From the NCBI RefSeq assembly GCF_037975245.1, contig NC_092579.1:22735166-22797165 (forward strand): 62,000 bases of DNA. The letters run 5' to 3'. The notes beneath the pieces are model-generated. The model was given only the letters and a program-made list of their open reading frames with translations, had not been told where the DNA came from and searched no databases. How positions within the stretch are numbered: position 1 is the stretch's first letter; every line of letters begins with the position of its first letter. A program made the translations under genes and the position numbers. Source of the DNA: Apostichopus japonicus. Lineage: Eukaryota > Echinodermata > Holothuroidea > Aspidochirotida > Stichopodidae. Shown piece after piece: positions 1 through 11,866 of the stretch.

Positions 1-2590
1 GTTTTCTTTTACCATGTGAGTGACAATGATATCTGAATTGGCAATCACATGTTTGGAGTTGAGACAATACTTACTCTCTGATTAACATTCACTCGCTAAT
101 TAATATTCACTCGCTAATTAATATTCACTCATGGTGAAGAAAACAGAAAAATAGGAGAGTGCCGATATCTCGACCAATTTACAATTTTTGAGGGAGCAAA
201 AATAGAGGGAATTGTCTGACATATGCCAAAAGAAATCTGCATCAGATTGATTTTTGTTGTTGAATGAACCAATAAAATAAATTAAGCTTGTTAACTGCAT
301 CGTTATGGAAGTGTTACATTGAAAACTAAATCTTCAAATTTATCGCGAAGTTCTTCATTCAAGTATAATGGTTGATACATGTGTTTGGTTGACCGGTCGT
401 AACCTTGACAAAATGTGCTATATTGCATATTCATTGATTAACTTGTATGAATATTCATTACTGATGAGCTATATACCAAGTGTCAAAAACTGTGGAACTT
501 GGGTATAAGGTATGTTAGGTCATATATGAAAACCTATAAACGGTTCTCCTTTTTACTCCATGCATCGTGTTTTATATTTTACAAATCGTTGTCATTTTTT
601 CCTTATATGTATGATATTTTGTATGCATCTCCAAGTATATTTTGTGAACATGATAAGATATATTATAGCAAACTGTTGTGGTTAAATGTATATACTTTGT
701 TACGTGTAGTTGAAATAAGCATTTATTTTGTTTGTCACTGGTTCAAAAATAAATGTGAGGGCTTTTTAAAATTTATTGATCACTGTTTGTGCTGTTTGCA
801 TGTAGTTCCAATTTACAGAGGTGTCGATCATAGGGGACAGTTGGGTCAGTATTCCCCTCCATATGTTAATAAACTAGAGGGAAAGCATGATGCCCTCTTC
901 TGCCCCCCCCCCCCTTCCACACACACACAATTGCTAGAGGATGCATCCACAAAACAATCAATATATCTATCTTGGAACCACGTCTGATGATATGAGTTTC
1001 AGGGACGAAATAGCGACTGCCAAAAAATTGGCAACCCCTCACCAGAGGGGAAGTCAGTTCAGTTTTGTGACCCTCTCACCTCCACCCCGCCCCCAACCAC
1101 TTAAATTTGAACACATAACAGAGGTTAGAGTCTATGTGGTTTCATGAAGAAGTCATATCTAGCGTTAATTCAACTTGAAAACTTTGCTGGCTCTCAAAAC
1201 GGGGACCAAAAATTTGCCATTGTCCAGCATCAAGAAGGTTGGAGTGTTAGATTTTTGAAAAGTTTAATTTCCAGAGATCACATGGTTCTCTCTTTCTACC
1301 AGTCTCAGGGAAAGTATGTCGAAAATGATCTTCAACTCATGTCATCCCGATTACACCATATTGCATGTTGCCTCAGTGATACGTCACAGAGTCTACTTGA
1401 GATGCAGCCATGGGGTGCAACCCCATAAACTTCTGGGGGGAGGGATATTGTCGTCCCCCAACCCCCCCCCCTCCACTTGCAGACTGAATGTTACAAGGAA
1501 GGAAGGGTCATGACAAAAAAAAAAATTACAAGACATTTTCATAATGAATATTAAATATTCTTATGTTTTTCAAGCATTCCATTACAACTAATCTAGTCAT
1601 ATCATACACTCTCCTGATAACCTCTTGTAATTTCTAACTAATGTAATATCAAAATGTTACAGGTATATTATTATTATATAGTATTGCACAAATTATGCCA
1701 AAACAGGCGCATTTAATAAAAGATTGAATACATATTTTCATGACAGAGATATTAAATCCAAGCACCATCATATTCCACTTTAAAAAAAAAAAAGGTTAAT
1801 TATTTACCAAATCGATATCATATATTTATCTTCAATGTTGATATTTTGATTCCACTGCAAGTGTGTTTTGTTGCATAGCACCAAAATAACCATTTTTTTT
1901 TTTTGACGAATGAATTCGTCACTTCATTAATATAAGTCACACACGCACACACACACGCACGCATTCTGACAAAGAATACAGCCAAGCTTCATAGATACAA
2001 TGAATACTGTAGGTTTCACGTTTCTGTCAAAACTCTGGTATCTATGTTTGAAGTACTACTTCATTTTTTATACTGGAATGATTGCAAATTATGTAGTCTA
2101 CTGTACATGATGGAGAAAACTTGTATCTTACTAAAATTTAAAATATTATCTTTGCAATAATTTGTGATATTAAAGATTGGGTTTAACTAGTATCATGTTC
2201 TGTACAAGATGGACTCATTGTTTCTTCCTAAAATTCCAAATGAATACTTTGCAATATATCTGTGAAATAATTTGTGATGTTAAAGATACCGCTACCTAAT
2301 ATCATGCACTGTTCATGATAGACACTTTTATCTCACTAAATTTCCAAATTAATAACAAAATAGTATAATTTTTTACATAAACCTTGTGATATGAAAGGCC
2401 TACCATTTAAATTAAATCGTCTTCACGTTACTGAAGAATTTGATTTGTAAGTGACCGTTCAAAATTGTCCATACACAATTACAAGTATACAGTAACTACC
2501 AATTAATAACTATTTCAGTTGGATGTGTCTTCAGACGGAATGCAAAATGAAACGGGTATGTAACTGTTAACCTTTACTTCAAATACTTCT
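1..2590. other. Non-coding stretch downstream of the MAO-like gene
   Basis: No exon with conserved coding content is visible. The open frames here are short, have no recognisable domain and run through low-complexity sequence such as C-runs near 901-913 and 1453-1468. The stretch holds a short direct repeat of about 18 bp near 85-131 (core ATTCACTCGCTAATTAAT), a CA/CG-rich microsatellite near 1936-1961, A- and T-runs, and the degenerate tandem repeat at 2100-2400. It should include the 3' UTR of the minus-strand oxidase, but I could not identify its poly(A) signal with confidence. Confidence 0.6.
2100..2400. repeat. Degenerate tandem repeat, about 3 copies of about 100 bp
   Basis: Three diverged copies follow each other, starting near 2102, 2200 and 2311. 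Each contains a TGTACATGAT-like segment, then TATCTTACTAAAATTT-like and AATTTGTGATATTAAAGA-like segments. They lie just downstream of the oxidase stop codon, so they may be transcribed in its 3' UTR. Copy borders are approximate. Confidence 0.6.
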
Positions 2591-5500
2591 TTATCTGTTG
2601 TACCTCTTGGCGACAACACCTGTGACCACCAGGCCTACAACCAGTGCCCCTATCATCAAAATCCATTTTGTTCCACTCTCCGGAGCTTTGGCCGGTCGTT
2701 TTTGGTCCAACTTTTCCAAGATGGTCGTCATCTCTTTCTGTCTGTTAGGAGTGATTTCCCTCAGAACCTCTTCTGCTGCCCTCATTCCTGCTTGGACGGC
2801 ACCGTTTAGGAATCCGCTCCACTGGGTGGCCGTCTCCGTACCGGCCCAGTGTACCCTAACGGACAAGAAAACAAAACAGAGACAATGTTTTATGCTTGCT
2901 TGTGAATTTAATTTTCTTTTTTTTGGGGTATCAACATTTCTTTTTTTCCTTTCTTTTGGTAATTTAAGAGGAATACCAACTTCAGAAACAAACTTTTGCA
3001 ATTGTTTCCAACTCTGGGAGAATTTGCAGATGAGACCTGACTTAGTGATGAATAATTGAACTTGACTTTCTGGGATTCAAAAGGTGATAAATCATATTTT
3101 CAAGAAGGTACACTGATAAAACAAGAATGTTTGCATATGAAGAATGAGAAGCCTTGGTAGAGAGTTGAGATCTTGCTTTGAAAATGTTAAATAAGTAGCT
3201 CACAAGAATATCCTCCCTCACCCCCTCCCATGCCACCGCCCCCCCCCCCACACACACTACACAGACATTCCCAAGAATAGTTCCTACTATACTTTTAGAA
3301 CACTCATCACTGATTATCTAGAACCCAGGTATTCAAACTGTTTTGCTAAGTGACCCCAATTTTCACCTTCATCGTTTTGGCGACCCTCAATTGACGGATG
3401 CTGTGGCCTGGGGAAGGGGTCAACAGGAAGTAGGTCTCCCCCATTTTGTGTGACTGTTTTGTATGATGAAGGGTGCTTAGTTGCAAAATGGTCTTATATT
3501 TTGTAACTTTTGAAGTAGGTATAAGTTCAAGGTTCTTCTACTTTCTTTCCACAATATCGGCAATGGTTTTTATTTTACCTTCAGAATTTTTGGAACCTTC
3601 CAAACTTTTTGGTGACACGCAAAGAGGGTTGCAACCCCTAGTTTGAAAACAAGGGAGAAACTAGACAATAGTTTGAAGATACCCTACAGGAATTTTATGA
3701 TGTGATATCTTCCTTAGTATTTTGAAAAAAAGCCAAAAACTAAACTCAATTTATTCTTCAACATGATGAGAGTGACACAGAAATGAGAAACAGAACCATT
3801 TTTATAAGCCTATCCTCTTCCCTTCTCCCTGCACACCTTAATATCAAATGCACTTGAAAGAATACTAAATATAACAATTAGCAAAGGGACAAATTCCCAG
3901 TGCTAAAATCTCTCTATTATGTACTCATTCCATGCTTGAAAGCACTCTTACTGACAGTACGAACAGTTCCTACTTTTTTTTTAAGTACTGTGAAGCATCA
4001 CATGAAGGTAAAGTTTATAACAAAATAGTCCCCACTGGTAGGTAACTAACCTTTTCAACTTTGTTGATAAGTGTTGGGGCTAAAGAAATCATTGTCATTT
4101 AACTGTTGAAGCTAACTAACGACAAGATTGCAACATTGTCAACATTTTATCCAATTTAAAAAAACAAAAAAATAAATTGCATTCATTTTATAAGTAAATC
4201 TGATGATAAACACAACTAGTTATTATAACATAACTTGTGTGATGTTTCTTACCTGTCGAAAGGCGTCCTCAAACCATCAAAATACAGTGTGATTGCTCCG
4301 GGAGACATGAAGTTCACGGGGCAACCTCCATTGTAAGGTTCTAAAGCCCAGTCCTGCGAAGAAGTAAAAACACAAGAAAACAAATAGCATGCTGATGTCA
4401 TGATAAGGTTACCATAGTTACTCTAGCTGTGTATAAAAAATTTTGCTGATGTCCTCTCAGATATGATCAGCTTTGCAATTTCATTATTTGTTGCAAAGCT
4501 TCATCAGAGGCAAGTAGGCCGTGGACAACAGCCTCTTCAGCCATATTGGATACCCAGACAATGAGGCTTCACAGCTTCAAGGTTGCCATAGTTACTCTAG
4601 TTTTGATTAAAGTGTTTGCTGATTTTCTCAAAGATATGATCAGCTTTGCAAATTTATTATATTTTGCAAAGTTTCATCAGAGGCTAGTAGCCTTTGGACA
4701 ACAACCTCTTCAGCCATCTATTGTATATCAAGACCATGGGGCTTCACCAAGAAAAACATATAAATTTTTTTTTTTAATTTAAGAAAATAGAAAAACAGAA
4801 AAAAAACAACAAAGAAAAAGGAAGAAAGACAAAAAAAGGAAAAGAAAGAAAAGACCACATACACAAACACACACATACCTACTTTGGAAACATTTTTGCA
4901 ACTTCTCAAGAAGATACATTAACAGACAGCCCATTATACATGTTTTGCAAAGAAAGGGTCAGTGTTTATCTGTGGTGGAAGATGACACACTACAGACACT
5001 TCCAACTGCATTTAGCTGTGCTCGAACTACAAGGTACCGGACAAAAGTACAGCAACAATGTTAAGAGGTTTAGGGGAAAATATTTGGAAAAAATAAAATT
5101 AAAGTACTGTGCTTGTGAGAGCAAATTTTTCTCTATTTGTCACAAATAACGTCTAGTTCACAATGGCTAAACAGATAGTGAAAGTAACCACCACAATTTT
5201 TAACTTTGCCAAGTATTAAAGTAGATATTAAACCTTTTCTGCAAAGTCGACAGGTTGCCCGGCTTCCGGTCCGAAAAACTCCACCAGACTTTCAAGCAGA
5301 GCAGCTTTCCTGGTCTCTGGCTGGAGAGGACATGAAGAACCAATTATTTATGAGAATAAATATGCATGATAGTGGCTTCTGGGCACTTCTCGTTTCTATG
5401 GTAACATGGCTTTGATAAGCCAATGAGGCTTCTTCGTGAGTTCCTGCTTGCAGGAGGATCTAAAACTACATACATACATAGATACATTATTTGGCAACAT

Positions 5501-8500
5501 TTGTGCCAGTGTCGCTCTGGTTATAATAACATTCTTATACTCTGTTCCAGGGCCATTTTTAAGAACTAACAAGTTGGTAGAGAGGGGGAGGGGTAAGTGG
5601 AAATTCATAAAATGGACCTTGACAAAAGAGATAATGTTATCAGAGGCATAGGAGGGTATTTCTGATGGAGTTGGGGTACAATAGTGTCATTGGCTGGAAG
5701 TGCAAAGTGCCGACAAGGAGAAAAAAAAAAAGTTCTGGTGGGGATTCAGCAGTAAGACTCTCAGAAATTTCAGATATTTGTTTTGTTCCCTTGTAGTGAT
5801 TTACAAACACAGAAAAAAGTCTCAAAGAGAGAAAATTACTCTGTATTAATTTCTTTCATATGTATCTCAGAGCCCCGCGGTGGGGTTCCAGATTTAATTC
5901 TTACTATTCTGTCCTGTTGAAAAGGCCCAGCTCTATTCAGTATCATAGATCAGATAGAAATATTGTAAGAATGAAACTTGGATATAGACAAGACATTCAT
6001 TCCTATCAAAAGAAACTAATCTCCAATTAGAAGGTCTTTGCTTCGAGTCATCTCAAATATTTCCATGGAAACCAAAACTTTGGTTACTAGAATCTATAGC
6101 AAGCGAACTTTGCATTCTCGAATCGAAGCCAAATCAATCAACTCACCTCTATGTCTCTCCATTGTCGGGAATTTGAATAGAAACCCACCAGGGCGGGGCT
6201 GTGCGCCCCGGTCAACGCATCGTAGACTAACTGTATAGGTCCGGTATCACAACCCTCTACAGACGATGCACCTCCAGTACTGACTACTTCTCCCGAATAA
6301 CCTGCCTCTCTCCAAAATGCCTGTCAATGATTGGACGACAGAGAAATTAGAGTTGTTCGGTTCATTTACCAGACTTTTAAGTTATAATTACCACTCAATA
6401 GTTCAACACTCGTGAATTATCATTGTTTAAGACACTCAGGCTACAGTACTCTCTGATCTTGGAAGCTCCCCAGGGTACACAGCACATGTTCTTATCTTCT
6501 TTAATGTGTTCCCTGCACAACACCAAAGAAATAAACAAACCCACCACCCAAAACACTCAATCAAACACAGCCCAGGATGGTTCTATAAAATGGTCCCAAA
6601 TGTAGGCCAACGGTCATCGATCCACAGAACTAAAATACTACAAGATCCAATGGATGAAACAAATACATTGCTCATATATTATTAACACAAAGATTGGCCT
6701 TCCTTCAAGGATTTTATCCACAACGTGATTCACCCTGTTGTTGCCCTACAAATGGATTTTGTTCCACATAGAAATTCCTGTCTCATCCACGAAATACGAT
6801 GTATATCTTGACCAAGGATTCTAACTCAGAATATTCTACCCAACATTGATATTTTACAGCACAACAATTGGAATCACCGCCAACATATCGTTAACAACTT
6901 CCCTGGATTCACCCCATTCAGGAATTAATCCTGCATATGCATTCCATCGCAAACTATTCCCCAATGTTTTGATTTGCTTCTTGAAATCACAAAAACACTT
7001 ACGGTTTTATACGTGACAACAAACTTGAAGATATGTCCAACTGGCATTCGCTCTGAAAGAGCTATTCTTGTCAGTGGTGGCTTTGGCTTGTATGATATTG
7101 CAGCTGAATATTGAAAGGAGTAAAATTAAAACTTTGTTGAAAAAGGTCCGGATAAAAGTGACTAGCATACATGAAATATGTATAACCATCAGACATCATG
7201 GTAAAAGATGCTTCAGTGGGCATGAATACGATAGACCTAAGCTCTAGTGAAAACTTGTTAAGCCTATTCTCTTCCCTTCTCCCTGCACACCTTATTATTA
7301 AATGAACTTGAATGAATACTAAATATAACAATGAGCACAGGGACAAATTCCCAGTGCTAATATCTCTTTATAATGTACTCTCATTTCCATGCTTCAAAGC
7401 ACTCATACTGACAGTATGAACAATAGTTAGCTTCTGCTCAAACATTATTTAGATTACTGTAGTTTCAGTCAATATATAACATGTGAACAAGACAGGCGTA
7501 ATTATTCCTTATGGAACATCATGAATTGTTAAGATCTTGCCATTACTTTCTATATTATTACATCTCAATATTTGCCTCTTAGATTCTACAAATCTGGCTC
7601 TTATACTTCTGTTCATTAATTTCTCTTAGATGGTTTTCCAGCGCACCATGTGTCCTGTACCTGTTGTTCTCTTCATGTTAACACACACCTATGTAAGAGA
7701 AACCCTCCAGTTCCAAAAAACAAAATATAAGGTGTCTTTTCACAGACAATTAACTCATACCCCATAATCCCAAAACCCAATAATACTTGCACAAATCCCT
7801 TAACATATGAAGTCAGCTTTTAAAAAAACACTGACATATAAAACTGGAGTTTCAAAGATCTGCTTTATTGCATGGCTACAATTATAGCACACTACAGCTA
7901 GGAAAGTTTTGTGATTACATAATTGACCTGCCACGGTCGTAAATCAACCTGCAGGCTTTACAATTAGCCTGCATAGCTTCTTAACAACCTTAGGCTCTTT
8001 GTGTAACCACTGTGTGGAAAGATGTTAATGTCTTCAGTGTAGAGTTAATCATACAGCGCTCACACAAAGACCCCCATACAAGAAAAATATGTGGCAGGAG
8101 TTGCAGACTAATTGGTAGAAAGAGGTCATTTTACGACCAAGGCATGTCAATTACGTAATCTCAAGAAACTATTCAATGATATATAGCGTGCTATAGTTGG
8201 GGTCTATACAGCAGACCTCTAAAGACAACAATTTCATAAAGGATAAGTTGAGCAAGCATTACCAAGTTCTTCCCTAAATGGAAACTTCTACCAGGCCTGA
8301 TTTAACTTCTGAAGGCAGCACAACAATCAATACATTTTTGAGCAATGTCTCTCAGTGGCCACTGTTTAAATTATTTACCAAACACATTTCTCCATTATTA
8401 ACTTGTTTCACTAAATACAATGGATTCTATACATATCACAATACATATGCTTACTTAGAAAGTAAAATTTTAACTATACCATGTAAAAGTTTCATATCAG

Positions 8501-11500
8501 ATAACCATAATCTAATATAAAGTTAGAAAAACCTGGACTGCAATACCTGCACAATGGACTGGAGCAGCGCAAATGATGTTTTGGCAAGTGAAGGTCTTAT
8601 CTGTCCCGGTAACCACGGTGATAAAGTCTTTCCTGGATTGGTCGATCAGTGTGACTGGCTCCTCTAGTAGAACGTTCTCCTTGCCAATTATGTCAACCAG
8701 CGCAATCGATATGTTCTGAGCGCCACCCTAAAACCACAAATTCAGTTGATGAAGTATAATTACTATCAATATATATTTGTAATGTATAAAAGATTTATAG
8801 CTCAGAATCTTCCCCAGGCAAGAAGAAAATTTTTTTTAATGCATTTATGTGTTACAAAACAAGATCAATGTCTATTATGCAGGAGTTGTTTCTATATATA
8901 ATGCTGCATGATTCACCACCTCCACTATGCGCATAGAATGACTTTTTTTTTACCTGCACATTAACAAATCTACAAGCTGCAAATCATTCTTGAAGAGAGC
9001 AAGTGAAAGTCTCTCTTAATAACTGTATTGTAGCAATAATTTTGTGACTGAATGATCATCTACTACCAACGAATGAATGTTTGACATTATACTTGATTTA
9101 AATGCATATTTAATTTAATGTGTAAAAGTAAGTTGACCTGACATTTCGATCCTAGCAGGATCCTCCTCAGAGGCTAAATGACAAGTAACAGCAACAGAAG
9201 GGACAAAAACATGCACAGAATACAGACAGGTTAATGAGCACGGTGAACACAAAGAGATAGATGTAAGGGGATTAGTAGACAAGGGATGGAGAGAACAAAG
9301 CAACAGGGAAAGAGGAGAGGTAGGAGATAAACAGTGGAGGGACAAAGAGAGGATTAAGGGAACTGGGGAGGGAATAAACTGGAGAAGGACAAAGACAGAA
9401 AGGTGTGGAGAAAAAAGGGTGGAAGAGAGCTGTGAGAAGAGGAGTGATGGGGGGGGGGTCGGGAACAAGGGGAATTTAATTTATTCATAAAAAACATCTT
9501 ACCCTGACTTTCCACTCCTGGCCAGCACCATCCTCTGACTCTATAACTTCCCTTAGGCTTCCAGCCATGCTGATATAATGCAGGAAATAGAGAGCAGACA
9601 TTTCTCTCAGCCTGGCACCACTGATGATGGCAGCTGCAGTTTCTATGACCTCCTTAGTGGCTGTGCGGGGGAAGTCAGGTTTGCAAAAACAGGAGAGAAA
9701 ATGATTTGAAACATTAATCAAAAATGTCCTTTTTATTTTCCTTCGGTATTTAGTATAGTAAGTAGTCGCTTTTCCGTAGTAATATCTAGGGAAACAGTAA
9801 GTTTTATTTCTCATCAAGTTCAAATGAGTATCAACTGGTTTGATATATGTTCTGTACAAATGGCAGGGCAGGTTTTTCAGAAATGTTTGTTAGACTTCCC
9901 GAGCTTGGACAACTTGGACTTTCCGTTAAGGATTTGTTTTTGGACAACAACTACAGACTGACTGTATTAATAATTATTCCTAAACCACTGCTCGGGTTCT
10001 CTATTTTTACTGATTGAGATGTTACAAATAAACTTGAAAAGAGCAAAGTAACATTCTATAGTCAAATATTTCTTTGGTCATTTCAAATATAAATAAATAA
10101 ATAGAAAATGAGTACTGTTACCTGTGGTCCAAGTATTTTGACACACAAGATTCTCCACGGTAATATTGTCTAGATCTTCAGCTGAAGGAGCCAGTCTAGG
10201 ATCATCTCTTGGCACTGTCTGCACCAGTTTTTCTACCTACCAAGAAATTTGGGATTATTATGCATGTGGTAATAATAACGATGATAATAATTTGCAGGAT
10301 AACGATTAATGAGCCAACAAGGAGGTTATCCAGTGAAATACATAAATCATTTAAATTTTAACCTTTCTCATGAAGAAGTGAAGATCCAACAGGGACAAAA
10401 ATGGTAGGGTTGGTATACTAGATGAGAAGGTCCTTCTCTTATTGTCTCCTAGCTTCATAAGCTTCTTCCCCTGCGTCCATTGTGGCGTGGAATCGATCCC
10501 CAGCTGGCCCATTAACCAGAGGATGTGATGCTGTGATCTTGGAGTAGCATGAAGAACAAAAACAAAAGATAGTTAACATGATAACAAATTATCTATATAA
10601 ATTATTATTTCTGCATGTTACAAAACGAAGAATCCTGACTGATTGCATTCGTATCAAGTTCTGTGTCTGTTCTCTATCAAGAGTGCTATGAAGTAAAATA
10701 CTTGAAGCTCACAATGGTAAAGTTTAACTGTTAATGATGGGTTGTGGTTCAGTCCTAATGCGCCTAAACGCTCGCTACAACCTCTGCTATAGACCATCAA
10801 AGAAACCAAAGTCAATATAGAAAAGAGATACGTAACCAATTTACATCACTTATGATGGGAAACACCGTACAAGAATGCAAAATGCTGATAATTCCATACC
10901 CAAAAAAATGCAAACTTTCCAACAGCTTACAGCTGAATCTAAGCAAAAATATTGATTAAAACAAATTTTCTTTTATCAAAATTCTGGTACCCTTTCATTG
11001 ATATGAACCAAAGACCTAAGATAACTTCCTACAGCTTCCTAAAAGATAAAAACAATGAAATAAAAAACAATGTCTCTGACAATACCTGCAGATCCATTGT
11101 CCTCCCAGGTCCCATGAATCAGGGCCATGGGAACCCTGCAGCTGCACAGTCAGAGTACGACCTCCAACTCGATCTGAATGGTTAGCAGAAAGTTTTGTGA
11201 CATTGAGAGAATTGACAAGTAGTTTTTGCCTATTAATGTTACAGCATATTACTCCAAACATGGTGACAACTGCATGACCACACTAAGACATGGCCACTTC
11301 TAACATGTTTTCACCAATTTAATAACCAAGTTAATAACCAAGTTAATGACCAAGTTAATGAAGGAGTGATATAAAATGAATTATGTATGCAATCCCCAAC
11401 ATTTTTTTATCACCAATACCATTTTGCAAATGGGGTAAATTACCAAATGCAACTTTTAAGCAAAAAACTAGAAAACTTAAAAAAAAAAGTAAATGATTTA

Positions 11501-11866
11501 ATTTCATTATGTGAAATAAAATTGGACTGGTTAAAGGCTATTGAATTACATTACTTATGTTTTTTTACTAGCTCAAGACAGCTTCACTTAAAAGAAACAT
11601 GTCAGACCTAGTTTTCGACTGCTTACTTATTAATGTATTTCTCACAAAATTTGTATTTTTTGTTTCCCGAACACATTGTGGTTTCCTTCGAGATCCATTG
11701 ATAAATCACAATACTGTCAATTATTTCCTATTGACTAACCTTTGGCTTCCAGGACAAGAACTTTGCAGTCTGGTTTATTTTGCAGCAGATAGTATGCAGA
11801 TGTGAGACCGGACAAACCACCTCCTATTACGATGACATCATAGTCTGGTTGGGGGTTGGTTGCCAT
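2591..11866 (-). CDS. Flavin-containing monoamine oxidase-like protein (11 exons, complete, 523 aa)
   Basis: Exons on the minus strand, 5' to 3': 11866-11740, 11173-11086, 10537-10363, 10236-10122, 9660-9503, 8727-8547, 7103-7003, 6320-6147, 5320-5234, 4353-4253, 2855-2591. They total 1572 nt, close to human MAO-A and MAO-B (527 and 520 aa). The N-terminus has the FAD-binding GGGLSG motif (residues 15-20), Glu40 at the end of the Rossmann beta strand, then RVGGRT and GGQW. Lys308 in GHIFK matches the conserved MAO flavin lysine. NGGC (Cys413) aligns with the cysteine that binds FAD covalently, and [11 protein letters not shown] (440-450) is the C-terminal FAD motif. Residues 500-518 form a hydrophobic helix followed by KRYNR, as in the mitochondrial outer-membrane tail anchor of MAOs. 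The reaction is expected to be oxidative deamination of an amine. The two substrate-cage tyrosines of MAO-A/B are Pro414 and Phe451 here, so the substrate may differ. The start is the first ATG in a good context (ACCATGG). No frameshift was found. Introns carry several repeats. Confidence 0.93.
3320..3650. mobile_element. Putative non-autonomous DNA element, copy 1 (MAO-like intron 10)
   Basis: The stretch begins near CAGGTATTCAAACTG and ends near GGGTTGCAACCCCTAG followed by TTTGAAAAC. A diverged inverted copy lies at 41890-42200, and a partial one near 49573-49665. They share GCTAAGTGACCCCAATTTTC-like and GGTTGCAACCC-like segments. The ends resemble each other as weak terminal inverted repeats. 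It is probably a hAT-like MITE, but no transposase is present and the ends are approximate. Confidence 0.5.
3820..4060. mobile_element. Foldback-type repeat, copy 1 (MAO-like intron 10)
   Basis: The first part (3821-3970) matches 7259-7430 closely: both have CCCTTCTCCCTGCACACCTT, ACTAAATATAACAAT, GGGACAAATTCCCAGTGCTA and CTGACAGTA-GAACA. The remainder up to about 4058 is a diverged inverted copy of part of it (GTACTGTGAAGCATCACATG, then AGTCCCCACTGGTA). The family also includes 22092-22318. Confidence 0.55.
4405..4750. repeat. Tandem duplication, about 174 bp x 2 (MAO-like intron 9)
   Basis: Two adjacent copies start at 4405 and 4579. Both run from AAGGTT(A/G)CCATAGTTACTC through GATATGATCAGCTTTGCAA and TTTCATCAGAGGC to a final CCTCTTCAGCCAT and GGCTTCAC. 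They differ by scattered substitutions and small indels. Confidence 0.85.
7259..7435. repeat. Dispersed repeat, copy 2 of the 3820 family (MAO-like intron 6)
   Basis: It matches 3821-3970 in the same orientation over about 160 bp and has the shared CTGACAGTATGAACA segment. It lies just upstream, in gene orientation, of exon 7 (7003-7103). Unlike copy 1 it lacks a clear inverted second half. Confidence 0.6.
7856..8226. mobile_element. Long imperfect palindrome (foldback element), MAO-like intron 6
   Basis: The left arm (about 7856-8030) and right arm (about 8036-8226) are diverged reverse complements. Matching pairs include the outer GATCTGCT against AGCAGACC, TATAGCAC against GTGCTATA, GATTACATAATTGACCTGCC against the complement of GGCATGTCAATTACGTAATC, and CTCTTTGTGTAA against CTCACACAAAGA. 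Little sequence lies between the arms. No coding capacity is visible, so it is a non-autonomous element or foldback relic. Borders are approximate. Confidence 0.65.
9115..9178. repeat. Dispersed repeat with GATCCTAGCAGGATC core, copy 1
   Basis: It shares the frame AATGTGTAAAA-TAAGTTG-CCTGAC-TTT-GATCCTAGCAGGATC-TC-TCA with 53309-53364, and the core with 58490-58527. The core is a near-palindrome. It sits in the intron between oxidase exons 6 and 5. The element class is unknown to me. Confidence 0.6.
9240..9475. repeat. Purine-rich tract
   Basis: This is about 230 bp of almost pure A/G on the plus strand, with many GAGAG and GGGA runs, next to the GATCCTAGCAGGATC repeat. The long minus-strand open frame through it is only a by-product of the composition (Ser/Leu/Pro-rich). 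It is intronic in the oxidase gene. Confidence 0.7.
11319..11362. repeat. 12-bp short tandem repeat
   Basis: The unit AAGTTAATAACC, with one AATGACC variant, is repeated three to four times in the first intron of the oxidase gene. Confidence 0.8.

Noticed and set aside
499-1513. Several plus-strand open frames of 65-162 codons
   Set aside because: No domain, low-complexity composition, overlapping frames with C-runs and no exon-like borders.
4587-4600. X-box-like GTTGCCATAGTTAC (and its twin at 4409)
   Set aside because: The second half-site breaks the RRNRAC pattern; both are parts of a tandem duplication in a MAO-like intron.
9115-9468. 117-codon minus-strand open frame
   Set aside because: It runs through a purine-rich tract, which yields a Ser/Leu/Pro-rich string; it lies inside an oxidase intron next to a dispersed repeat.
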